The notes beneath the pieces were generated by a model. The model was not told the origin of the DNA and ran no database searches. It was given only the letters and a program-made list of their open reading frames with translations. This document shows, one piece after another, positions 5,588 through 11,736 of a stretch of 11,736 nucleotides of DNA. The first letter of the stretch is position 1. Each line of letters starts with the position of its first letter. This stretch comes from JAKATY01 sp038876335 (GTDB taxonomy: Archaea; Micrarchaeota; Micrarchaeia; Micrarchaeales; Micrarchaeaceae), in NCBI GenBank assembly GCA_038876335.1, contig JAVYYS010000014.1, positions 1 to 11,736 on the forward strand, read 5' to 3'. Both the position numbers and the translations under genes were made by a program.

Positions 5588-6871
5588 TCATCTTCGTGAG
5601 TAGCTGAAATCATTTCTGTACGTAGGCCTTCTTCCTCTATCCCGACCATGCCTGAAACCTTCCCTCCCTCTCTCTTCCCCGTGTTCTCTGAACCCCCTGC
5701 TTCTGCCTTCGCCTCCAGCAAATCTGCGCTCCCTTTGCATATGCGGCATCGCATTAGCGAACTCCTTCGTATCGAGCTCAAGCCTTTCTATGCGTATGTT
5801 TGCGAGATTCTTTATCTGCGTTATCATGTCCCGCTGGCTTTCGTTGATAAGCGTGAACGACCTGCCATCAGTATTCATCCTTGCTGACCTGCCAGACCTG
5901 TGCACGTAGAGGTTTGGATCTTCTGGCACGTCAAAGTTTATTATGTCAGATATGCCGCTGATATCGAGCCCCCTTGCGGCTACGTTGGTCGCAATCATGA
6001 ACTTCGCCCCCTTTCTGAATGCTCCAAGCGAATGCTCCCTTTTCGCCTGCGTTAGCCCGCCGTGCATGAGTATCACGTCGAATCCGTGGTCTTTCATGAA
6101 ATAGTACAGTATATCAGCCATATGCTTTGTCCTAGCAAAAATTATCGCTTTGCTGGGATTGAACCTCTTGATGTATGCGAGCAACGATGCAAACTTGCCC
6201 CTATAGTCAGCAACGGCGTAGAAATGCGTTATTGTACTTACAACGAGATCCTCCTCCTTGCCTACAATAATCTTCACTGGGTCGCGCATATGTTTCCTTG
6301 CGATGTTCACTATCGCCTCCGGCATAGTTGCAGAGAGAAGCATTGTCTGCTTCTCTTTTGGAGTGAGCGCGAGTATGCGCTCTATATCGTCTATGAACCC
6401 CATGTCGAACATCATATCGGCTTCGTCGAGCACCATGAACTGGATTTTGCTAATATCGAGAGAGCCCCTTTCAATCAGGTCCAGCACCCTTCCTGGAGTG
6501 CCCACAACTATCGCAGGCCTCCTGCCTAACTCCTGTATCTGCACGTTTATCGAAGCCCCGCCGTATACTACAACTATCCCCCTGCCATTCGCATCTACCT
6601 TCCTCGACATGGTCGCGGTCTGCAGCGCGAGTTCGCGCGTGGGCGCAAGTATGAGCGCGCTCGGGTGCTGGGCGGGCTGAGCCTTTTCCAATATAGGAAG
6701 CATAAACGCGTACGTCTTGCCCGTGCCTGTCTTTGACCTTACTATTATGTCCCTGCCTTCCAAGGCTATTGGTATAGCCTTCTCCTGCACTTCCGTAGGA
6801 ACAGAAAATCCATTCCTGTTCAGCAATTCCGTTATTCTATTGTTTAGTCCTAGCTCTGAAAATGTTTTCAT
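5588..6871 (-). CDS. DEAD-box ATP-dependent RNA helicase with Arg/Gly-rich tail
   Basis: The 427-residue protein contains the full DEAD-box core: Q motif FSELGL...PTEVQ (4-29), motif I SKTGTGKT (46-53), Ia APTREL (76-81), Ib TPGR (125-128), II DEAD (149-152), III SAT (180-182), V TNVAARGLDI (295-304) and VI HRSGRSAR (324-331). Motif I starts SKTG rather than ATG-type AxTG, a common variant. Residues about 376-427 form a basic Arg/Gly/Glu-rich low-complexity tail of the kind that gives non-specific RNA binding. It unwinds RNA duplexes in ribosome assembly, decay or cold adaptation; the precise role is open. AAGGT at 6878-6882 (minus strand) is a good Shine-Dalgarno 6 nt before the ATG. The nearest strong TATA box lies about 125 bp upstream, so the mRNA probably carries a leader near 100 nt. 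Confidence 0.95.
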   Translation of the reverse strand: MKTFSELGLNNRITELLNRNGFSVPTEVQEKAIPIALEGRDIIVRSKTGTGKTYAFMLPILEKAQPAQHPSALILAPTRELALQTATMSRKVDANGRGIVVVYGGASINVQIQELGRRPAIVVGTPGRVLDLIERGSLDISKIQFMVLDEADMMFDMGFIDDIERILALTPKEKQTMLLSATMPEAIVNIARKHMRDPVKIIVGKEEDLVVSTITHFYAVADYRGKFASLLAYIKRFNPSKAIIFARTKHMADILYYFMKDHGFDVILMHGGLTQAKREHSLGAFRKGAKFMIATNVAARGLDISGISDIINFDVPEDPNLYVHRSGRSARMNTDGRSFTLINESQRDMITQIKNLANIRIERLELDTKEFANAMPHMQRERRFAGGEGRSRGFREHGEERGREGFRHGRDRGRRPTYRNDFSYSRR

Positions 6872-7094
6872 TTCATTACCTTAGAAGCAAAATTAGTAGT
6901 TCAAGCAAACAATACACATCCAAAAGCTACAATTAGGCTTCAAAACCTGTATCGACTACCGCATCTGCTTTGTAAATAGAATGGGGTAATACATATTTAT
7001 AACCTATGTTTCGCGGCGCCTCGCGTGCCCGCGCTTATTTTTATTCGCATTCCAAGAAATTTTTGTAAACATTTATTAACCCTCATTGCGTTTT
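6872..7094. promoter_or_regulatory. Divergent promoter region between the helicase and the 2-oxoacid dehydrogenase operon
   Basis: The 223-bp gap holds no gene. On the minus strand TTATAAATATGT (6991-7002) is the best TATA box for the helicase; transcription would begin near 6970, leaving about 100 nt of leader before the ATG at 6871. On the plus strand TTATTTTTATT (7035-7045) and TTTATTAA (7072-7079) are TATA-like. The first predicts a start near 7067 and a leader of about 28 nt for the ATG at 7095; the second predicts a start near 7101, which would suit the in-frame GTG at 7110 as a leaderless start. A short GC-rich block (7013-7034) separates the two sides. I see no clear operator palindrome. 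Confidence 0.45.
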
Positions 7095-8204
7095 ATGTGC
7101 GGTGTCAGCGTGCTTAAGAAAGTGTTTGAAGGGGAGATAGAAAACCTGCAGATTCTTGATGAGAATGGAAACATAGATGCATCGCTCCTCCCGAGCAGCA
7201 TAACCGATGAGCTTGCAATTCAGATGTATAAGTACATGAGCTTCGCTCGCGCCCTCGACGCCAAAACTTTAAGCCTGCAGAGGCAGGGGCGGGCTGTGAC
7301 CTACGCGCCGCTTGTTGGCGAGGAGGCGACGCAGATAGGCAGCGCGCTAGCCATGCGCAAGAATGACCTGTTTGTGCCAAACTTCAGGCAGCATGGAGTT
7401 TATCTCGTGAGAGGCCTACCGCTTGAGCTGTACTTCATATACTGGCGCGGGTTTGAAGAGGGAGGCGCAATACCGGAAGGCGTGAACGGATTCCCTGTTA
7501 TCGTGCCCGTGGGCTCGCAGGTTCCGCATGCTGTAGGCATCGCGTTTGCGCAGAAATACAAAAAGACAGGCAATGCAGTGGTGACATATGTGGGCGATGG
7601 CGGCACCTCCGAGGGCGATTTCTACGAGGCGATAAACTTCGCAGGAGTTTTTAAGGTACCGCTGGTAGTGCTGATAGAAAATAACCAGTGGGCGATATCA
7701 GTGCCGAGAGAGAAGCAGAGTGCGGCTGGCACTCTTGCGCAAAAGGCATTCGCCGCTGGAATCAAAGGCCTGCAGGTTGATGGCAATGACGTATTCGCAG
7801 TATATAAGGCAGTAAGCGACGCAATCGCAGGCGTGGCTGCAGGCGATGGCCCCGCGCTCATAGAATGCGTAACCTACAGAATGAGCATGCACACCACTGC
7901 CGACGACCCTGCAAAATACAGAAAAGACGAAGAGGTGGAGGCGTGGAAGAAGAAGGACCCAATAGCTAGGCTAAGGAAGTATCTTGCCGCGAAGGGCCTT
8001 TGGGATGATGCAAAGGAGCAGGAGATGGAAGCGCAGCAAAGCACGGAAATAAACGATGCAGTCAAGAAAGCAGAAGAATTCAAGGCTGATCCCACAAGCA
8101 TGTTCAAGCACGTTTACAGCTTTATACCCGAAGTGCTTGATGATGAGCTGCAGGAATCCATCGCCAACAACTTCTGGCAAGAGTCTGCGGCTCCAAATGA
8201 ATAA
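7095..8204 (+). CDS. pdhA: 2-oxoacid (pyruvate or branched-chain) dehydrogenase E1 component, alpha subunit
   Basis: The 369-residue subunit binds thiamine diphosphate with the beta subunit and decarboxylates a 2-oxoacid, passing the acyl group to E2 lipoamide. The ThDP motif is GDGGTSEGDF...ENN: GDG at 167-169 and NN at 196-197, 26 residues between. QRQGRAVTYAPLVGEEA (62-78), SQVPHAVG (141-148) and the later HTTADDPAKYR segment are family hallmarks, the last being the phosphorylation/lid loop region of E1-alpha. Start is uncertain: TTG 7086, ATG 7095 and GTG 7110 share the frame. I chose the ATG; GTG 7110 (VLKKVFEGEI) would match the common family N-terminus and a leaderless promoter. E1-beta follows after 12 bp. 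Sequence alone does not separate pyruvate from branched-chain specificity; the Thermoplasma operon of the same order favours branched-chain substrates. Confidence 0.93.
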   Translation: MCGVSVLKKVFEGEIENLQILDENGNIDASLLPSSITDELAIQMYKYMSFARALDAKTLSLQRQGRAVTYAPLVGEEATQIGSALAMRKNDLFVPNFRQHGVYLVRGLPLELYFIYWRGFEEGGAIPEGVNGFPVIVPVGSQVPHAVGIAFAQKYKKTGNAVVTYVGDGGTSEGDFYEAINFAGVFKVPLVVLIENNQWAISVPREKQSAAGTLAQKAFAAGIKGLQVDGNDVFAVYKAVSDAIAGVAAGDGPALIECVTYRMSMHTTADDPAKYRKDEEVEAWKKKDPIARLRKYLAAKGLWDDAKEQEMEAQQSTEINDAVKKAEEFKADPTSMFKHVYSFIPEVLDDELQESIANNFWQESAAPNE

Positions 8205-8216
8205 GTAATAGGTAAT

Positions 8217-9185
8217 ATGATGCAGATGAACATGGTAGGCGCGATTAACAACGCGCTCGAGCTTATAATGAAAGAGAACGAAGGCGTAGTGCTCCTGGGC
8301 GAGGACATAGGGACTGACGGAGGGGTGTTCAGGGTTACCGATGGCCTTCTCGCAAAATTTGGGGAGGAAAGGGTAATAGATACCCCGCTTGCCGAATCGG
8401 CGATACTCGGAACTTCGATAGGCATGGCGCTGGCGGGCATGCATCCCATACCCGAAATTCAGTTTGCGGGCTTTATGTATGAGGGCTTCGCCCAGCTAAT
8501 AAACCATGCGGCAAGGTACAGGAGCAGGTCGCGCTCCAGGTTTACTGTGCCGATGGTGGTGCGCGTGCCGGTAAGCGGGGGGGTGCGCACTTTGGAGCAC
8601 CACTCCGAAAGCCCGGAGGCGTTTTACTCGCATGTGGGAGGGCTTATAGTGGTAGAGCCTTCCGGCCCTTACGACGCAAAAGGTTTGCTCATAAAGGCCG
8701 CGCGCATGCAGGATCCTATCCTGTTCTTGGAGCCTACGAAACTTTACAGGCTTTTCAAGCAAGAGGTGCCAGAGGAGGCATACGAAATAGAGATAGGGAA
8801 GGCGAATATCGTAAAGGAGGGAAACGACCTAACCATAATAACTTACGGCACCATGCTTCCTTTGGTTAAGAATGTGGTGGAGAAAAAGGGCGTATCCGCG
8901 CAGATAGTCGATCTTAGGACGATAAATCCGCTTGACGAAAGCGCTATAATAAGCAGCGTGAAGAAAACAGGCAAGGTTATGATAGTTAATGAAGCGCCGC
9001 TTAGTTTTGGAGTGGGGGCAGAGATAGCGGCGCGCATAGCGGAAAAGGCAATCTACGACCTCGACGCCCCTGTAATGAGGGTAGCGTCTGACAGCTTCCC
9101 CTACCCATTCCCCGGCTATGAGCAATATTACATACCAAACGAGACCAAGATATCAAGAGCTATAGACAAGCTTATTTCATCGTGA
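8217..9185 (+). CDS. pdhB: 2-oxoacid dehydrogenase E1 component, beta subunit
   Basis: The 322-residue partner of E1-alpha supplies the other half of the ThDP site and the transketolase C-terminal domain. Visible family features are LLGEDIGTDGGVFRVTDGL (26-44), DTPLAESAILG (55-65) with the ThDP-activating Glu60, the arginine-rich loop before FTVPMVVR, GGVRTLEHHSESPEAF (121-136) with active-site His128/His129, and VEPSGPYDAKGLL. The C-terminal domain (about 190-322) contains TIITYGTM and VDLRTINPLDE, as expected. Full length (320-330 is usual). The start is one of two adjacent ATGs (8217, 8220); TAGGT at 8209-8213 is a moderate Shine-Dalgarno. It lies between E1-alpha (12-bp gap) and E2 (4-bp gap) in one operon. 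The tight spacing suggests coupled synthesis of the two subunits of the alpha2-beta2 heterotetramer. Confidence 0.95.
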   Translation: MMQMNMVGAINNALELIMKENEGVVLLGEDIGTDGGVFRVTDGLLAKFGEERVIDTPLAESAILGTSIGMALAGMHPIPEIQFAGFMYEGFAQLINHAARYRSRSRSRFTVPMVVRVPVSGGVRTLEHHSESPEAFYSHVGGLIVVEPSGPYDAKGLLIKAARMQDPILFLEPTKLYRLFKQEVPEEAYEIEIGKANIVKEGNDLTIITYGTMLPLVKNVVEKKGVSAQIVDLRTINPLDESAIISSVKKTGKVMIVNEAPLSFGVGAEIAARIAEKAIYDLDAPVMRVASDSFPYPFPGYEQYYIPNETKISRAIDKLISS

Positions 9186-9189
9186 TTTA

Positions 9190-10470
9190 GTGAAGGAGAT
9201 AAAATTTGTGGATGTTGGAGAAGGTATAACAGAAGGCCATATCCAGAAGTGGCTGGTAAAAGACGGAGATGCCGTGAAGGAAGACCAGTCGCTCGCGCAG
9301 GTAGAGACCGACAAGGCTGTGGTAAATGTACCCTCACCGATATCGGGAAAGATAAAGATAATGAAAGCTGAGGGCAGCGACCTCCATCTGGGCGACGTGC
9401 TTGCGTACATAGGCGAGGAGCAGGAATTGGAATCTATCCAGGAGCAGAAGCCTTCGCAGGCGGCTGCTCAGCTCCAGAGCCCAGCTGCACAGAGGCCTGC
9501 TGCACAGGCCGCGCCGCAGCCGGCAGCGAAAGCGGCGGAGGCAGCTTCTTCCAAGGAGATAATCGCAACCCCCTCAATTAGAAAGCTCGCGGAGCAGCTC
9601 GGCATTGCTCTCAGTTCAATCGCGGGAAGCGGGCCGAACGGCAGGATACTCGAAAGCGATGTAAGGGCTGCGGCAGCGCAAGCGGCCTCGCGGCCACAAG
9701 CGCCGCAGCAATCTGTTTCTGCGGCCGCGGCATCTGCCATGAGCAGTGCGCTAGAAATGCACAAAGGAGAGATAGAGAGAGTGCGGCTTACCCAGACAAG
9801 AAAGACTATAGCAAAGAATATGGAGCTTTCATGGACTATACCGCGCGCAACGCACATGGACATAATAAACGCGACCGCGCTCTTCGACATAGTAGAAAAG
9901 GAAAGGAGAAAAGCGCAGGATGAGCTTGGGGTCAAGATAACTTATCTGCCATTCATAATCAAGGCAGTGATAGAGGCGCTGAAAGAGAACCCGCATTTCA
10001 ACGCGAGCTATGATCGCGACAACATGGAGATCATTGTAAAGAAATACTACAACATAGGCCTCGCCGCAGAGGCCCCTGACGGCCTGAAGGTGGTGGTAAT
10101 TAAAGAAGCAGACAAGAAAAGCATAATAGAGCTAGCGAAAGAGATTGCAGAACTCAGCAAAAAGGTGAGGGAACAGACGATAGGCATAGCAGAAATGAAA
10201 GACAGCAGCTTCACCATAACTAACATAGGCAGTCTCGGCGGCGGGTTCCTGTCTGTGCCTATGATAAATTATCCTGATGTGGCGATACTCGGCGTGCACA
10301 TGATTAGGGATTTTCCGGTTGTGGAGAATGGAGCAATTAAGGTAGGAAAAATACTGCCGTTCTCGCTTGTGTTCGACCACAGGGTAGTTGACGGGGCCGA
10401 AGCGGTAAAGTTCGGAAATGCACTTATAAGATATTTAGAGGATCCGGATTTCCTGGAGATGCTTGGGTAG
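9190..10470 (+). CDS. pdhC: Dihydrolipoyl acyltransferase E2 of the 2-oxoacid dehydrogenase complex
   Basis: The 426-residue core protein carries the acyl group from E1 to CoA. One lipoyl domain (1-78) shows VETDKAVV with lipoyl-lysine K42. An Ala/Pro/Gln-rich flexible linker (about 80-123) leads to a peripheral subunit-binding domain, TPSIRKLAEQLGI...GPNGRILESDV (126-158), that docks E1 or E3. A second Ala-rich linker precedes the catalytic domain (about 200-426), which ends in FDHRVVDGA with catalytic His397 and Asp401. The start is GTG 9190, 4 nt after the E1-beta stop; it keeps the first lipoyl strand (KEIKF). A strong AAGGAGAT (9193-9200) lies inside this start and would fit GTG 9208 instead, so the N-terminus is open by 6 residues. 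Function requires a lipoylation pathway, not seen in the window. Confidence 0.95.
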   Translation: MKEIKFVDVGEGITEGHIQKWLVKDGDAVKEDQSLAQVETDKAVVNVPSPISGKIKIMKAEGSDLHLGDVLAYIGEEQELESIQEQKPSQAAAQLQSPAAQRPAAQAAPQPAAKAAEAASSKEIIATPSIRKLAEQLGIALSSIAGSGPNGRILESDVRAAAAQAASRPQAPQQSVSAAAASAMSSALEMHKGEIERVRLTQTRKTIAKNMELSWTIPRATHMDIINATALFDIVEKERRKAQDELGVKITYLPFIIKAVIEALKENPHFNASYDRDNMEIIVKKYYNIGLAAEAPDGLKVVVIKEADKKSIIELAKEIAELSKKVREQTIGIAEMKDSSFTITNIGSLGGGFLSVPMINYPDVAILGVHMIRDFPVVENGAIKVGKILPFSLVFDHRVVDGAEAVKFGNALIRYLEDPDFLEMLG

Positions 10471-10471
10471 C

Positions 10472-10493
10472 GCAATTGCAGTATAAATTGCAG
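10472..10493 (+). promoter_or_regulatory. Possible internal promoter/operator before the E3 gene
   Basis: In the 33-bp gap between E2 and E3, AATTGCAG occurs twice (10474-10481 and 10486-10493), separated by TATA. The first copy overlaps the palindrome GCAATTGC (10472-10479). TATAAATT (10482-10489) is a TATA-like box whose centre is about 25 nt before the second in-frame ATG of E3 (10510), the spacing for a leaderless start. AGGAT (10492-10496) could act as a ribosome-binding site for the ATG at 10504 in the operon transcript. A direct repeat flanking a TATA box is the layout of some archaeal operators, but this is inference. Confidence 0.35.
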
Positions 10494-10503
10494 GATAGAT
10501 AGC

Positions 10504-11736
10504 ATGGTAATGGGTTCTCTGCCAGAGCAGGTCGATATCGCGATAGTCGGAGCAGGGGTAGGAGGCTACGTAGCCGCCATAAGGGCGGCGGAGCTCGGGG
10601 CTAACGTGGCGATCGTGGAGAAGGAGAAGCTTGGCGGCCACTGCCTGAACTACGCGTGCATACCCTCAAAAACCCTAATAAACATAGCTGACACTTTCTA
10701 CAGCGCATCGCATTCGCAGAAGTTTGGCATAAACGTCGAAAAGGCTTCCATCGATGCGAGGAAGATGTATGAATGGCGCATGCAGGCTTCAAAAAAGCTT
10801 GAGGATGGGGTTGGCTTCCTCTGCAAGTCAAATGGCGTTGAAGTGATAAAAAGCGAGGCGACGTTCATCTCGTCAAATACCCTGCAACTTACCAACGGCA
10901 CATCTTTGGACTTCAAGCACGCTATAATCGCAACGGGCTCTGAGCCAATTGCGCTAAAAGGGTTTGAGTTCGGGGAGAAGATAATAGACTACAAGAGGGC
11001 ACTAATGCTCGATTACATTCCAGGCTCCATTGCAATAATAGGCGCTGGATATGTGGCCGTGGAGATAGGCACGCTCTACGCGAAGCTGGGCAGCAAGGTC
11101 TCGATAATCGCAAGGTCCGACGTGCTCTCCAAATTCGACAGGGAGGCGGTGAACATAATCAAGAGGCGCATGCAGGAGCTTGGCGTTTCAATCTACACCG
11201 GCGCAACGCCTATATCCTACGATGGCAAGTTCCTTAAACTCGGAGATAGCAGCATGGTTGAGGCGGAGCTGGTGGTTGTTGCGGTTGGCCTAAGGCCGTA
11301 CACTGAGGGGTTGGGGCTTGAGAATACGAAGGTCGAGCTCAACGAAAAAGGATTTATCAAGGTAGACAATGCATTGAGAACTCTGGATAGCAATATATAC
11401 GCGGTTGGAGACGTAATAGGGGAGCCGATGCTGGCGCACAAGGCGATAAGGCAGGGCGTAGTGGCCGCGGAGATTATTGCAGGAGCAAGAAAGAGCTACG
11501 ACAACATAGTTGTGCCTTCCGTCATCTTCTCTGATCCAGAAATTGCAATAGCGGGAAGCATAGAAGAGAAGGAGGGAATAAAGGTGACAAAGTTCCCGCT
11601 CACCGCGCTCGGCAGGAGCATCGCCTTGGACACTACAAATGGTTTTGTGAAGATTGCGGTAGACGAAAACTCTGTGGTAAAGGGCATTGAGATTGTTTCA
11701 GAAAACGCAAACGCGATGATTTCGGAGGCAGCGCTG
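10504..11736 (+). CDS. lpdA: Dihydrolipoamide dehydrogenase E3, C-terminus beyond window edge
   Basis: The 411 visible residues have no stop; full E3 is usually 450-475, so about 40-60 residues are missing. E3 reoxidises E2 dihydrolipoamide with FAD and reduces NAD+. The FAD-binding fold opens with IAIVGAGVGGYVAA (12-25). The redox disulfide is GGHCLNYACIPSK, C47 and C52, the CxxxxC spacing of group I disulfide oxidoreductases; His in place of the usual Thr before the first Cys and Ala before the second are minor variants. ATGSEP, then the NAD-binding IIGAGYVAVEIG, and the second FAD motif YAVGDVIGEPMLAHKA are in order. The dimerisation domain begins near VVPSVIFSDPEIA; its active-site His-Pro lies outside. 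Start ATG 10504 or 10510. As last visible gene of the operon, E3 may also serve other lipoyl complexes. Confidence 0.95.
   Translation, partial: MVMGSLPEQVDIAIVGAGVGGYVAAIRAAELGANVAIVEKEKLGGHCLNYACIPSKTLINIADTFYSASHSQKFGINVEKASIDARKMYEWRMQASKKLEDGVGFLCKSNGVEVIKSEATFISSNTLQLTNGTSLDFKHAIIATGSEPIALKGFEFGEKIIDYKRALMLDYIPGSIAIIGAGYVAVEIGTLYAKLGSKVSIIARSDVLSKFDREAVNIIKRRMQELGVSIYTGATPISYDGKFLKLGDSSMVEAELVVVAVGLRPYTEGLGLENTKVELNEKGFIKVDNALRTLDSNIYAVGDVIGEPMLAHKAIRQGVVAAEIIAGARKSYDNIVVPSVIFSDPEIAIAGSIEEKEGIKVTKFPLTALGRSIALDTTNGFVKIAVDENSVVKGIEIVSENANAMISEAAL

Noticed and set aside
6062..6529. Plus-strand open frame of 155 codons inside the helicase
   Set aside because: It is antisense to the conserved helicase core; composition (many His, Tyr, Cys) is typical of a shadow frame.
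6872..6960. Upstream ORF in the helicase leader
   Set aside because: ATG codons in the leader give only very short frames and none has a good ribosome-binding site.
9468..9935. Minus-strand open frame of 155 codons in E2
   Set aside because: It mirrors the Ala/Pro/Gln-rich linkers of E2; the Ala/Cys/Ser-rich product is a by-product of that composition.
1..11736. CRISPR array, insertion sequence, defence system or prophage genes
   Set aside because: No regularly spaced repeats, terminal inverted repeats, transposase, integrase, nuclease or toxin motifs were found; all long frames are housekeeping or metabolic genes.

Overview
The window reads as archaeal chromosome of roughly 45-50% GC (estimated by eye). 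Evidence for Archaea: a class I (archaeal-type) CCA-adding enzyme, a single-domain Trm1 with a Cys4 zinc site, a DUF357 protein, an AK6/Fap7-type adenylate kinase, TATA-like boxes about 25-30 nt before several starts, and a tRNA gene without encoded CCA. A four-gene 2-oxoacid dehydrogenase operon occurs in haloarchaea, Thermoplasmatales and some ARMAN/Micrarchaeota-like lineages. I cannot decide among these by eye; a small, compact genome is only suggested by the tight gene packing.

Layout. 1-831 (-): N-terminal 277 residues of a MidA-like SAM methyltransferase that runs off the left edge, with a TATA box placed for a leaderless transcript. 832-1127: mostly empty, with one 27-codon leaderless micro-ORF candidate. 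1128-2528 (-): trm1 and, upstream of it, a DUF357 gene. 2588-3807 (+): a 205-aa protein I do not recognise, translationally coupled by a 4-nt overlap to an AK6/Fap7-like kinase. 3797-5218 (-): cca, overlapping the kinase tail to tail by 11 bp. 5300-5371 (+): tRNA-Ala(CGC), followed by a perfect hairpin, a segment with competing helices and a degenerate copy of the tRNA's 3' half. 5588-6871 (-): a DEAD-box RNA helicase with an Arg/Gly-rich tail and an apparently long 5' leader. 7095-11736 (+): E1-alpha, E1-beta, E2 and E3 of a pyruvate or branched-chain 2-oxoacid dehydrogenase complex, with E3 cut by the right edge.

How the parts work together. The first half is an RNA-maturation neighbourhood: Trm1 dimethylates G26, CCA nucleotidyltransferase completes 3' ends, AK6/Fap7 proteins act in small-subunit maturation, and the helicase remodels RNA. 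The tRNA here has G26 and lacks CCA, so it is a plausible substrate of both tRNA enzymes. The second half is a complete oxidative decarboxylation machine: E1 decarboxylates with thiamine diphosphate, E2 carries the acyl group on lipoyl-lysine to CoA, and E3 reoxidises dihydrolipoyl with FAD/NAD+.

The most unusual material is at 5300-5587: a tRNA-Ala whose elbow pair 18:55 is replaced (A18, G55), and a nearby decayed partial copy that keeps the same odd T-loop. I found no CRISPR array, insertion sequence, transposase or integrase.
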